In this document: positions 25,418 through 33,016 of the stretch, piece after piece | How the letters are laid out: each line of letters starts with the position of its first letter | How positions within the stretch are numbered: position 1 is the stretch's first letter | Assembly (NCBI GenBank): GCA_947577075.1 | Contig: CANPTW010000024.1 | Coordinates: 1 to 37,355, forward strand | Length of the DNA: 37,355 nt | Direction: 5' to 3' | Source of the DNA: an uncultured Oscillibacter sp. | GTDB lineage: Bacteria > Bacillota > Clostridia > Oscillospirales > Oscillospiraceae | The notes under the pieces: generated by a model | Seen by the model: the letters and a program-made list of their open reading frames with translations, nothing else | Told to the model about the DNA's origin: nothing | Database searches by the model: none | Program-made: the position numbers and the translations under genes

Positions 25418-26733
25418 CGCTCCTCCTCTTCCGCCGCGGCCCGCTCCAGGCTCCGGAGGGGGACGATCCCCGCCTCCACCAGCTTCTGCAGGCTCATCAG
25501 AATGCCAAGCTTCGCGTGCTGCCAGGTCAGCCCGCCCTGAAAGTACACCGCGTAGGGCGGCCGGATGGGCCCGTCCGCCGACAGCTCGATGCTGCTCCCC
25601 TGGACGAAGGCCCCCGCCGCCATGATGACCTCGCTGTCATAGCCCGGCATGGCCCAGGGCTCCGGCGTGACGTAGCTGTCCACCGGGGCCGCCGCCTGGA
25701 TGCCCCGGCAGAAGGCGGCCATCGCCTCCCGGCTTCCCAGGGTCACCGCCTGAATGATGTCGTGCCGCTCCTCCGCCCCGCCGGGCACGCAGGGAAAGCC
25801 CAGCCGCTCGTACACGTTCGCGGCGAAGACGGCCCCCTTCAGGGCTCCGGCCACCACCGTGGGCGCCAGGAACAGCCCCTGGTAAAAGGCGGGCATCAGG
25901 CCCAGGTTGGCCCCCACCTCCTGCCCCAGGCCGGGGGCCGACAGCCGGTAGGCGCAGCGCTCCACGCACGCCCGCGTCCCGCAGATGTACCCGCCGATGG
26001 GGGCCAGGCCGCCGCCGGGGTTTTTGATCAGGCTCCCCACCACCATGTCCGCCCCCAGGTCCGAGGGCTCCACCGGCTCCACAAACTCGCCGTAGCAGTT
26101 GTCCACCATCACCTTCACGTCCGGCTTCACGCCCTTGCAGAAGGCGATAAGCTCCCCGATCCGGGCCACGGAGAAGGTGGGGCGGGTGGCGTAGCCCTTG
26201 GAGCGCTGAATCGTGATGAGCCGGGTCCGGGGGCCGATCTTCTCCCGGATGGCGTCATAGTCGAAGCTCCCGTCGGGCTTCAGGTCCGCCTGGGCATAGG
26301 AGACGCCGTACTCCTTCAAAGAGCACCGGCTCTCCCGGATGCCGATGACCTCCTCCAGGGTGTCGTAGGGGGCTCCCACGGGGGAGAGGAGCTCGTCCCC
26401 CGGGAGGAGGTTGGCGGACAGGGCCACGGCCAGGGCGTGGGTGCCGCAGGTGATCTGGGGCCGGACCAGGGCGGCCTCGGTGTGGAAGACGGAGGCGTAC
26501 ACCCGCTCCAGGTTGTCCCGGCCCGCGTCGTCGTACCCATAGCCGGTGGTGGCGGCAAAGTGGGTGGCGTTGACCCGGTTCGCCTGCATGGCGGCCAGGA
26601 CCTTGGCCTGGTTGTACTCGGCGGTCCGGTCCACCGCGTCAAAGCGCTCCCGCAGGCCGCGCAGCACCGCCTCGCCATAGGCATAGACCGGGCGGCTGAG
26701 GCCCAGGGCCTCATAGATCGTTTCCAATTCCAT
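25414..26733 (-). CDS. PLP enzyme of the methionine gamma-lyase / aluminium-resistance family
   Basis: The 439-residue enzyme matches the family once labelled aluminium resistance protein and now methionine gamma-lyase family (YnbB-like). It has fold-type I PLP features: TCGTHALAVAL near the phosphate site, MVDNCYGEFVEP with Asp211 for the pyridine nitrogen, and Lys237 in GSLIKNPGGG for the Schiff base. The family is proposed to cleave or rearrange sulfur amino acids, but few members are characterised. ATG 26733 has AAAGGAG seven bases upstream. A consensus promoter lies about 90 bases upstream. It heads a two-gene operon with the HAD phosphatase. Confidence 0.9.
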   Translation of the reverse strand: MELETIYEALGLSRPVYAYGEAVLRGLRERFDAVDRTAEYNQAKVLAAMQANRVNATHFAATTGYGYDDAGRDNLERVYASVFHTEAALVRPQITCGTHALAVALSANLLPGDELLSPVGAPYDTLEEVIGIRESRCSLKEYGVSYAQADLKPDGSFDYDAIREKIGPRTRLITIQRSKGYATRPTFSVARIGELIAFCKGVKPDVKVMVDNCYGEFVEPVEPSDLGADMVVGSLIKNPGGGLAPIGGYICGTRACVERCAYRLSAPGLGQEVGANLGLMPAFYQGLFLAPTVVAGALKGAVFAANVYERLGFPCVPGGAEERHDIIQAVTLGSREAMAAFCRGIQAAAPVDSYVTPEPWAMPGYDSEVIMAAGAFVQGSSIELSADGPIRPPYAVYFQGGLTWQHAKLGILMSLQKLVEAGIVPLRSLERAAAEEEER

Positions 26734-26818
26734 AAACGGGCTCCTTTTTCAAGCCGGGTCCCCGGCCCGGGGGCCGCCGCCCCCGCGCCCGGACCCGTCG
26801 CTCATTTTGACAAAGCCT

Positions 26819-26847
26819 ATCATATGCGGCTTGTCCGCCGCTGTCAA
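26819..26847 (-). promoter_or_regulatory. Consensus promoter for the PLP-enzyme/HAD operon
   Basis: On the minus strand TTGACA (26847-26842) and TATGAT (26824-26819) are 17 bases apart. The spacer contains a short inverted repeat (GCGGC/GCCGC). It is back to back with the DnaD promoter: the two -35 boxes are four bases apart. The rest of 26734-26961 is a GC-rich leader with no gene. Confidence 0.75.
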
Positions 26848-26851
26848 GAGG

Positions 26852-26880
26852 TTGCTTTTCCCGGCAAAAGCGTGTAAAAT
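26852..26880 (+). promoter_or_regulatory. Promoter for dnaD-dnaI-like operon
   Basis: TTGCTT (26852-26857) and TAAAAT (26875-26880) are spaced by 17 bases, giving a leader of about 75 bases before the DnaD start. It is moderately close to consensus. Confidence 0.6.
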
Positions 26881-26961
26881 GAAATCTGGTTTCCATTTGC
26901 GCCGTTTGTCGAAAACGGTCCGTATTATGCCCTATTGATTCTACAGAAGGGAGTGGTTTTT

Positions 26962-27885
26962 GTGGCGACGGTGCTGGTGCGCGGGGCCGAGGACCCCGTC
27001 ACCCTCACGGCGAAGGCGGTCCGGCGGCTGCTGGACCGGGGGGACGGGGACGCGGCGCTGCTCTATCTGGCCCTCCTCCGCCACCACGGGGACGCGCCCC
27101 CCCGCTCCCTGGCGGGGGAGCTCCGCTGGGACCGGGGGCGCATCGAGGCGGCGGAGGCCGTCCTGCGGGAGCTGGAGCTTGTCGCCTCCCCCGCCCCCCC
27201 GCCGGAGCCCGCCGACGAGCCCCCCGCCTACCGGGACGGGGAGCTGGCGGAGAAGCTGGAGGGGGACGGCGCCTTCCGCCGCCTCACCGGCGAGGTGGAG
27301 CGCCGCCTGGGCAAGCGCCTCACCACCCCGGACCTCTCCGCCCTCCTGGGGCTTTACGACTATCTGGGGCTTCCCGCCGACGTGATTTACCTCCTGGTCT
27401 GCCACTGCGCCGAGCGGGTGGCCCAGCGCTTCGGCCCGGGCCGCCGGCCCACCCTCCGCCAGATCGAGCGGGAGGGCTACGCCTGGGCCCGCCGGGGCAT
27501 CGACTCCCAGGAGGCCGCCGCCGAGTACCTCCGAGGCTGCGCCCGGCGGCAGGGGGCCCTGCCCCAGTACATGCGGGCCCTGCAGCTGGGGGACAGGCCC
27601 CCGGCGGCCGGCGAGGAGAAATACCTCCTCCAGTGGCAGGAGTGGGGCTTTTCCCCGGAGGCGGCAGCCCTGGCCTATGACAAGACCGTGCTGAAGTGCC
27701 ACGAATTCAAGTGGCCCTACTGCAACGGCATTTTAAAGCGCTGGCACGAGGCGGGCCTCCACACCGTGGAGGAGATCCAGCGGGGGGACGCCCGGCCGGC
27801 CGGGTCCCGGCCCGCCGGAGAGGGCGCGCCGGGCCGCAACGCGTGGATGCGCAAGTACATCGAGCAGCGGGAAAAGGGGGTGTGA
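26962..27885 (+). CDS. DnaD-domain replication initiation protein
   Basis: The 307-residue protein has an N-terminal winged-helix-like part (about 10-75) and a C-terminal DnaD domain (about 95-265) ending in YCNGILKRWHEAGLHTVEEI, the family's hallmark. DnaD proteins act with DnaB/DnaI to load the replicative helicase in Firmicutes. I start at GTG 26962 because AAGGGAG lies eight bases upstream; an in-frame TTG at 26935 has no such site. Three bases separate its stop from the DnaI-like ATPase, which fits the role. The region from residue 270 is Gly/Arg/Pro-rich linker before a short basic tail. Confidence 0.9.
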   Translation: MATVLVRGAEDPVTLTAKAVRRLLDRGDGDAALLYLALLRHHGDAPPRSLAGELRWDRGRIEAAEAVLRELELVASPAPPPEPADEPPAYRDGELAEKLEGDGAFRRLTGEVERRLGKRLTTPDLSALLGLYDYLGLPADVIYLLVCHCAERVAQRFGPGRRPTLRQIEREGYAWARRGIDSQEAAAEYLRGCARRQGALPQYMRALQLGDRPPAAGEEKYLLQWQEWGFSPEAAALAYDKTVLKCHEFKWPYCNGILKRWHEAGLHTVEEIQRGDARPAGSRPAGEGAPGRNAWMRKYIEQREKGV

Positions 27886-27888
27886 CGG

Positions 27889-28884
27889 ATGGCCTATGAC
27901 GGGAAAATTCTGCGCCGGGCCGTCCAGCGCTTTGAGGAGGACCGGAAGGACCGGCAGGACCGCTTCCAGGCCCGGCGGGAGAGCGTCTTCCGCCGCCAGC
28001 CCCGCCTGCGGGAGATCGACGGCGAGCTCCGGGCCACCGTGAGCCGCCTGATCTCCACCGCTCTCCGCCGGGGGACGGACCCCCGCCCGGCGGTGGAGGC
28101 CCTGAAGCGGCAGAATCTGGGCCTTCAGGAGGAGCGGAGGCTGCTTTTGGAGCAGCTGGGCCTCCCGGCGGACTGCCTGGAGGAGACGCCCGCCTGCCCC
28201 CTCTGCGGGGACACGGGCTGGCGGGAGGGGCGGATGTGCCGGTGCCTCCGGGCCTACTGCGCCCGGGAGCAGCAAAAGGAGCTCAGCCGGATGCTGGACC
28301 TGGGGAACCAGAGCTTTGAAACCTTCTCCCTGGCGTGGTACTCCGAGGCGGGCAGCCCGGAGCTGGGCATCTCCCCCCGGGAGAACATGGACTGGATTTA
28401 CCGGACCTGCAGGCGCTATGCCGCCGGCTTCGGCCCCGGCAGCGGGAGCCTTCTCCTCACCGGGGACCCGGGGCTGGGGAAGACCTTTCTCTCCGCCGCC
28501 GTGGCCCGGGAGGTCAGCGGGGACGGCTGGTCCGTGGTCTACGACACCGCCGTCCACATCTTCGACCGCTTCGAGGCCCGGAAGTTCGGCCGGGAGGCCG
28601 GGGAGGAGATCGAGGCCGACGTGGAGCGGGTGCTGGACTGCGACCTGCTGATCCTGGACGACCTGGGGACGGAGATGACCACTCCCTTTGTCCAAAGCGC
28701 CCTGTACAGCATCGTCAACGGCCGGATCCTGGGGCGGCGGGCCACCATCCTCAGCACGAACCTGAAGCTGGACGAGCTGGCCCGGCGGTACACGGCCCAG
28801 ACCGTCTCCCGGATCGAGGGGGAGTATCAGATCCTCCCCTTCTTTGGGGAGGATATCCGGAAGCTGAAAAAAGAGCGGGGCTGA
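27889..28884 (+). CDS. DnaI/DnaC-type helicase loader ATPase
   Basis: The product has 331 residues. A helical N-terminal region is followed by a zinc-knuckle with Cys103, Cys106, Cys117 and Cys119 (CPLCGDTG...CRC). The AAA+ core has Walker A GDPGLGKT (192-199), Walker B LLILDDLG (253-260) and an Arg-containing C-terminus (STNLKLDELARRY). This is the clostridial form of the loader that places the replicative helicase at origins or restart sites. It is co-transcribed with the DnaD gene. The short intergenic segment after it (28888-28910) is a GC hairpin between convergent genes. Confidence 0.92.
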   Translation: MAYDGKILRRAVQRFEEDRKDRQDRFQARRESVFRRQPRLREIDGELRATVSRLISTALRRGTDPRPAVEALKRQNLGLQEERRLLLEQLGLPADCLEETPACPLCGDTGWREGRMCRCLRAYCAREQQKELSRMLDLGNQSFETFSLAWYSEAGSPELGISPRENMDWIYRTCRRYAAGFGPGSGSLLLTGDPGLGKTFLSAAVAREVSGDGWSVVYDTAVHIFDRFEARKFGREAGEEIEADVERVLDCDLLILDDLGTEMTTPFVQSALYSIVNGRILGRRATILSTNLKLDELARRYTAQTVSRIEGEYQILPFFGEDIRKLKKERG

Positions 28885-28887
28885 ACG

Positions 28888-28910
28888 CCCCGGGGGACGG
28901 GCCCCCGGGG
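28888..28910. terminator. GC-rich hairpin between convergent genes
   Basis: CCCCGGGG at 28888-28895 can pair with CCCCGGGG at 28903-28910. There is no T-run on either strand, so termination is uncertain. It lies between the stops of the DnaI-like and TVP38 genes. Confidence 0.4.
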
Positions 28911-28913
28911 GTC

Positions 28914-29543
28914 CTACGCCCGCGCCCACTCCCTCCCCCAGGCCAGCAGCGCCGCCCCCGTCAGGGCCCAGCCGAAGACCCACGACGCCCAGAACCGGAG
29001 GCCCCCCGGGTTCCACAGCGCCGCCCCCAGCGCCGTGGCCGCCAGCACCCGGGGAAGGCTCCCCAGCAGCCCCCCGGCGAAATACGCCCGCCAGGGCGCC
29101 CCGGCGGCCCCCAGCCAGAGGCTCACCAGGTCCCCGGGAAGCACGCCCGCCAGCCGCAGGAGAAACACCTGCCGCCCGGGATCCCGCCCCAGCTCCAGCG
29201 CCTCCAGGCGGGGGTGCCGGGCGGTCAGGGCGGCCAGGGCCCCCCGCTGCCGCCGCCCCAGAAAATAGGGCCCCGCCTGGGCCGCCGCCACGCCGCAGAC
29301 CCCCACCGCCAGCGCCGCCGGAAAGGGGAGAAGCAGCCCCGCCGCGGCCTCCAGGGCGGTGAGGGGCAGGGCCGCCGTCAGGCCCTTCACCGCGTACAGC
29401 GCCAGAAGCGCGGCCGCCGCCAGCCACGCCTGCCCCGGCGTCCAGGCGGCCACGGCCTCCGGCGTCAGGGCCCGGCGGAGGGGCCACAGCGCCAGCCCCA
29501 GGGCGGCCCACAGGAGGACCGGGGCAACGCGGCGTTTTCTCAC
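28914..29543 (-). CDS. TVP38/TMEM64 (DedA-like) membrane protein
   Basis: The 209-residue protein is highly hydrophobic, with five to six membrane segments. The central region AAQAGPYFLGRR and FLLRLAGVLPGDLVSLWLGAAG matches the VTT domain of TVP38/TMEM64/DedA proteins, which are proposed lipid scramblases or transporters. I choose GTG 29543 as start because GGGGAGG lies upstream; longer frames reach into a GC-rich, non-coding leader. It is a single gene, convergent with the DnaI-like gene. The function in this organism is unknown. Confidence 0.82.
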   Translation of the reverse strand: MRKRRVAPVLLWAALGLALWPLRRALTPEAVAAWTPGQAWLAAAALLALYAVKGLTAALPLTALEAAAGLLLPFPAALAVGVCGVAAAQAGPYFLGRRQRGALAALTARHPRLEALELGRDPGRQVFLLRLAGVLPGDLVSLWLGAAGAPWRAYFAGGLLGSLPRVLAATALGAALWNPGGLRFWASWVFGWALTGAALLAWGREWARA

Positions 29544-29811
29544 GGGCCTCCCTCCCCTCCCGGCTGAACGCGGCCCCGCGCCGAACCGTATTTTGGGGCG
29601 CCTCTCCAGGCGCCGGGGATAGTATGCCCCGCAAAAAGCGCAGGCTGGCGAAAAGACGGTTTTGCCGGCCTGCGCAAGCGTTTCCAATCCTTGAAACGCC
29701 ATCGGATTGAAAACGGGAGGAACCCCTCCCGGGTTCTTCCCGCTCGTTCGGCGAATGAAAGCAGCCCGTGCGGAAGCGCACGGGCTGCCGCCGTCTCCGG
29801 CGTTCTTGGAC
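29544..29811 (-). other. Hairpin-rich intergenic region after the VanW gene
   Basis: This 268-base gap between the VanW stop and the TVP38 start has no gene I can support. Reading leftward from the VanW stop it holds at least five stem-loops: 29761-29788 (listed separately), a GGGAGGAACCC-type stem starting near 29715, a GCGTTTC/GAAACGC stem near 29675-29697, an 11-base-pair stem at about 29639-29675 followed by a five-T run on the minus strand, and a GGCGCC-type stem near 29600-29620. It may be a serial terminator block or a structured RNA. Confidence 0.45.
29761..29788 (-). terminator. 12-bp perfect hairpin after VanW gene
   Basis: GCAGCCCGTGCG 29761-29772 pairs perfectly with CGCACGGGCTGC 29777-29788 around a GAAG tetraloop (CTTC on the minus strand). 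The following minus-strand bases are only mildly T-rich (TTTCATT). It probably ends or stabilises the VanW transcript. Confidence 0.65.
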
Positions 29812-31617
29812 TCATTCCCCGGAGGGCGGGACCACCACCACGGCGGGGGGCTCCTCCGGCGCGGGGGGTTCCGCCGGGACCTCCGCCGGGGCGGAGGCGG
29901 GCACGTCGGGCTCCTCGGAGACCGCCGGGATGCCGGGCTCCTGCTCCACCGGAATGCCGGGGACGCCGGGGGCCGTCCCCCCTGCTTCCACACCGCTCTC
30001 GGCCTTGGGGGGGCCCACCAGGGTCAGCCGGTTCCGGGACTTGTAGTCGCTGACGGCCTCCACCTCGCTGGAGATCAGGTTCCCGCTGCCGTCAAACACA
30101 TTGCGGTAGGTTCTGACCTTATACCCGGTGTAGGGCGTCACCTTCACCTGCCGCGTGCCGGGCGCCAGGGAGGGGTCCTGCTGCTCCACCTCCTCAAAGG
30201 GCGTGGTGGACAGGGTTTCATAGGTCATTTTGACCGTCAGGTCGTCGGTCCTGGTCCCCCAGAGCTGGACGGTGAGATACCCCTTGTCGTATTTCGCCGT
30301 AATCTTCAGGGGGTATTGGGTGTCGTTGGTAAAGCGGTAGTCCGGCCCGCCCCAGGAGACGGTGGCGTCCATGCCCCTGGTGATGTAGGCGGGGATATAG
30401 CGGTGGGCATAGCGCTCGGTGATCTCCAGGTTGGCCAGGAGGCAGGCGTAATACAGCGTGGAGGAGGGCTGGCAGACCCCGCCGCCGATCTCGTCCACCG
30501 TCTCCCCCTGGACATAGGCCGGAGCGGCCTTGTACCCCTTTTCCACGGTGCGCTGCCCCACCGTCTCGTTATAGGAAAAGACGTCCCCGCTGTTGAGCAC
30601 GGTGCCGTCAAAGGCGGCGGAGGCCAGGCGGACGTTGCTGATCCGGGCGGCGGTGCCCCCCACATGGGTGGTGCACTCCCCCAGAAGGTCCCGGAAGAGG
30701 ACGGCTTGCAGCTTTTCCGCCGTGATTTCCGGCTGCCGGATGTCCGCGGGGACGGCGACGGTTTCCCCGGGGGCGGCGGCGCTCAGGGCCCGCTGGGCCG
30801 AGGCGGCGTCAAAGGACACCCCCATCCGCTCGGGGATGATCCCGCCGGAGTCCTTGTCGTACTTGGCGTTTTCCATCTCGCCGGACACCGCCTCGTGGAC
30901 CTCCTGAATGGAGAGGGGGCGGGCCTCCCGGGTGGCGAAGTCCACCAACACCTCCCGCTCCCCGGCGGCGACGGCGTTTTCCAGCGCGGCCGCCAGGGAC
31001 TCCGGGCTCACGCTGCGGCCGTTGGCCTCCTTGGTCAGAAGGATTTCCCCCCCGGCCACCTCATACGCCCCGTCCAGAACCTCCTGGGCAAGGTCCTCCG
31101 CCAGCTCGTCCACGCCCCGGCGGAAAAGGTCCTCGTCCCGGTCCCGGGCGGTGAGGCCGTCCCCCTGGGGGCCCGTCAGAATCGAGAGGACCCGGGCCCC
31201 CCGGCTGAGAAAGGGGGCGGCGGCCTGCTCCTCAAAGCGCCGCCGGGCGATGCCGGGGCACTGCTCCGCCGTATAGCCCAGCTCCGACAGGGCCACGGAC
31301 TCCGGTCCGGATTCGCCGATCCAGCCCTCCTTCTCCGCGGTCTGAACCGGCGTAAGGGCCAGCGTCTGCCCCGGCAGGGTCCCCGCCAGGACCTGGGCGG
31401 CCTCGTCCACCGTCAGCCCCCCTACGGAGACGCCGGCGATGGTCTCCCTGGGATAGAACACCGTCCGGGACCCGGCCCAGGCGCACAGGCCCGCGTAAGC
31501 CCCGCCCATGATGGCGGCGGTGAGGGCCAGCGCCAGCAGCACCGGCGCGGCGCCTCCCCCCTTCACTCTGGTTCCGCCGGTTTTCGGCTCTTTGACTTCA
31601 TTTGTCAGCTGTGCCAT
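29812..31617 (-). CDS. VanW-family cell-envelope protein
   Basis: The 601-residue protein has one membrane helix at about 25-48 after a short cytoplasmic start. Two repeats of a peptidoglycan-binding-like domain (about 60-300) follow, with VGGLTVDEAAQVL and PGETVAV. The VanW domain (about 325-470) has ISNVRLASAAFDGTVLN, GDVFSYNETVGQRT and the highly conserved GGGVCQPSSTLYYA. A tail region contains VTPYTGYKVRTYRN, and a Pro/Glu-rich end completes the protein. VanW proteins were first seen in vancomycin-resistance loci but are widespread in clostridia, with an unclear wall-related role; no resistance genes are here. ATG 31617 follows GGAGG by six bases. A single gene; a possible -10 (TAGAAT at 31672-31667) lies upstream without a clear -35. 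Confidence 0.9.
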   Translation of the reverse strand: MAQLTNEVKEPKTGGTRVKGGGAAPVLLALALTAAIMGGAYAGLCAWAGSRTVFYPRETIAGVSVGGLTVDEAAQVLAGTLPGQTLALTPVQTAEKEGWIGESGPESVALSELGYTAEQCPGIARRRFEEQAAAPFLSRGARVLSILTGPQGDGLTARDRDEDLFRRGVDELAEDLAQEVLDGAYEVAGGEILLTKEANGRSVSPESLAAALENAVAAGEREVLVDFATREARPLSIQEVHEAVSGEMENAKYDKDSGGIIPERMGVSFDAASAQRALSAAAPGETVAVPADIRQPEITAEKLQAVLFRDLLGECTTHVGGTAARISNVRLASAAFDGTVLNSGDVFSYNETVGQRTVEKGYKAAPAYVQGETVDEIGGGVCQPSSTLYYACLLANLEITERYAHRYIPAYITRGMDATVSWGGPDYRFTNDTQYPLKITAKYDKGYLTVQLWGTRTDDLTVKMTYETLSTTPFEEVEQQDPSLAPGTRQVKVTPYTGYKVRTYRNVFDGSGNLISSEVEAVSDYKSRNRLTLVGPPKAESGVEAGGTAPGVPGIPVEQEPGIPAVSEEPDVPASAPAEVPAEPPAPEEPPAVVVVPPSGE

Positions 31618-31775
31618 GAAGTCCCTCCTTTTCGGCCCACACAAACGGCCGTTTCTCTCTCAGGGTATTCTAACACATTCTCTCTGAAAAAGAGATTACA
31701 ATCCAGTAACAAGAAGCGGCTTCCCAAAAAGCGGCGTCTTCCAGGTCCGCGCCGCCGGCCCGGGGCCCGGCGGCC

Positions 31776-32600
31776 TCAGGACGGACCGGCCCCGCCGGGG
31801 GGACGCGGCCCGCTCCGCCGGGGAATGCGGATGGTCATCACAATTTCTTCCTCGGTGTCCTCCCGCCTGCACTGGGCGTCCACCCCCGCCTCCCGTACGA
31901 TGCGAAGTCCCCGGTCCACGCTGTTCAGAAAGAGCCGCACATCCTTGATGACATAGGTCCGCCGCCCCGCCGGGGGAGCGCTTTGCAGCGCCTCCAGCCG
32001 CCGCTCGATGTACTGCTCCGTCTGGGCCACGTTCCAGTGCTTGTCCGCCGCCCGTCCGGCCGCCGCCAGCCGCTCCTCCTCGTCCTCAAGCCGCAGGAGC
32101 GCCCGGGCGTGCCGCTCCGTCAGCCCCCGTTCCAGCAGCACCGCCTGGCACGCCGGGGACAGCCGGAGGAGCCGCAGCTTGTTGGCCACCGCCGAGGCGG
32201 ACCGCCCCAGCTGGGCCGCGGCCTCCTCCTGGGTGGCGCCGCTCCTGCGGAGATAGTCCGCGATGGCCGCCGCCTCCTCAAAGTAATGGAGGTCCTGCCG
32301 CTGCAGATTCTCCACCAGGGCCAGCAGGGCGGACTCCCGCTCGTCCACTTCCGCTTCCACACAGGGCACCGCCGTCAGCCCGGCCAGCCGCGCCGCCCGG
32401 AGCCGCCGCTCCCCCGCCACCAGCTCCCAGCCGTCGGGCCGGCGGCGGACCACCAGGGGCTGCACCACCCCGTGCCGCCGGATGGACGCCGCCAGCTCCC
32501 GCAGGGCCCCCTCGTCGAACAGCCGCCGGGGCTGGCGGGGATTCGGGCGGATGGAGCCCACCTCCAGCCGCAGAATCCGCTTCTCCTCATGCGCTCCCAT
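31776..32600 (-). CDS. ParB/Spo0J/Noc-family DNA-binding CTPase
   Basis: The 274-residue protein has the ParB N-terminal CTP-binding motif GERRLRAARLAG (63-74) after PNPRQPRR, then ENLQRQDLHYFEEA. The helix-turn-helix domain has TQEEAAAQLGRSASAVANKLRLL and GLTERHARALLRL, and a C-terminal dimerisation region ends the protein. ParB partitions chromosomes via parS; the Noc relatives block division over the nucleoid. The ERHARALLRL stretch and absence of a neighbouring parA make Noc somewhat likelier. ATG 32600 has GGAGG seven bases upstream. A GC hairpin follows the stop. No adjacent parS or Noc-binding site was noticed in the intergenic DNA. Confidence 0.9.
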   Translation of the reverse strand: MGAHEEKRILRLEVGSIRPNPRQPRRLFDEGALRELAASIRRHGVVQPLVVRRRPDGWELVAGERRLRAARLAGLTAVPCVEAEVDERESALLALVENLQRQDLHYFEEAAAIADYLRRSGATQEEAAAQLGRSASAVANKLRLLRLSPACQAVLLERGLTERHARALLRLEDEEERLAAAGRAADKHWNVAQTEQYIERRLEALQSAPPAGRRTYVIKDVRLFLNSVDRGLRIVREAGVDAQCRREDTEEEIVMTIRIPRRSGPRPPGGAGPS

Positions 32601-32685
32601 GGGACCGCCTCCTTCCAATTTGCCCCATTCTACCGGAATGTCCCCGAAAAACCATGGGGAATCTGTCGGAGGCGGGAAATACGGC

Positions 32686-32714
32686 TTGCGCCGGAGGGAA
32701 AAAACAGGTATACT
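32686..32714 (+). promoter_or_regulatory. Promoter for the 49-aa ORF
   Basis: TTGCGC (32686-32691) and TATACT (32709-32714) are 17 bases apart, ending 21 bases before the ATG of the small gene. Its position immediately before the ribosome site supports the reality of the small gene. Confidence 0.65.
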
Positions 32715-32735
32715 ATTTTCAGGGAGGTGCTATTC

Positions 32736-32885
32736 ATGGGAACCGAAAAGGAACGCAGGGACACGCAAAAGGCTTTGCTGTACGACCTCCGCCTGATTTT
32801 CAGCACCGGCGAAAAAGAGGACTACACAAGGCAGGAAATCCTGGACTTGTTGGACAAAATCGCTCTGGCCAAGGACCAGGAGTGA
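32736..32885 (+). CDS. Orphan 49-residue charged protein
   Basis: The ORF encodes 49 residues starting MGTEKERRDTQKALLYDL, with a TGEKEDYTRQEILDLL segment. It has no Cys or Trp and should form two helices around a short turn. I do not recognise a family. Several things argue it is real: its own spaced promoter, AGGGAGGTG six bases or so before ATG 32736, and an excellent terminator directly after. It sits between the ParB gene (divergent) and the cstA operon (convergent). The heptad-like spacing of Leu/Ile (LLYDLRLI, ILDLLDKI) suggests a dimer or a partner-binding role. The function is unknown. Confidence 0.75.
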   Translation: MGTEKERRDTQKALLYDLRLIFSTGEKEDYTRQEILDLLDKIALAKDQE

Positions 32886-32892
32886 ACGGCCG

Positions 32893-32940
32893 AAGGACCC
32901 GGCGGGCACTGCCCGCCGGGTCCTTCCTTGCTCTTCTTTT
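32893..32940 (+). terminator. 15-bp perfect intrinsic terminator
   Basis: AAGGACCCGGCGGGC 32893-32907 pairs perfectly with GCCCGCCGGGTCCTT 32911-32925 around ACT, followed by a T/C-rich tail ending in TTTT. It is one of the strongest hairpins in the window and ends the small-ORF transcript. The cstA operon converges on it from the right. Confidence 0.85.
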
Positions 32941-33016
32941 CATCCAAAGCGAAACGCGCATCCGGATAAGGGACTCCGGGCCCGGCGGAGACTGGCACTC
33001 CGGCCGGGAAAGCCCC

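Noticed and set aside
27733-29781. A 682-codon minus-strand frame across the DnaI-like gene
   Set aside because: It lies opposite strong DnaI and in a different frame from TVP38, and consists of Gly/Pro/Arg repeats.
29812-31617. VanW protein as evidence for vancomycin resistance
   Set aside because: No vanR/S/H/A/X/Y genes are present; VanW-domain proteins are common in clostridia without resistance.
29707-31956. A 749-codon plus-strand open frame over the VanW gene
   Set aside because: It is antisense to VanW, very rich in Gly, Pro and Arg, has no recognisable domain and is explained by high third-position GC on the real strand.
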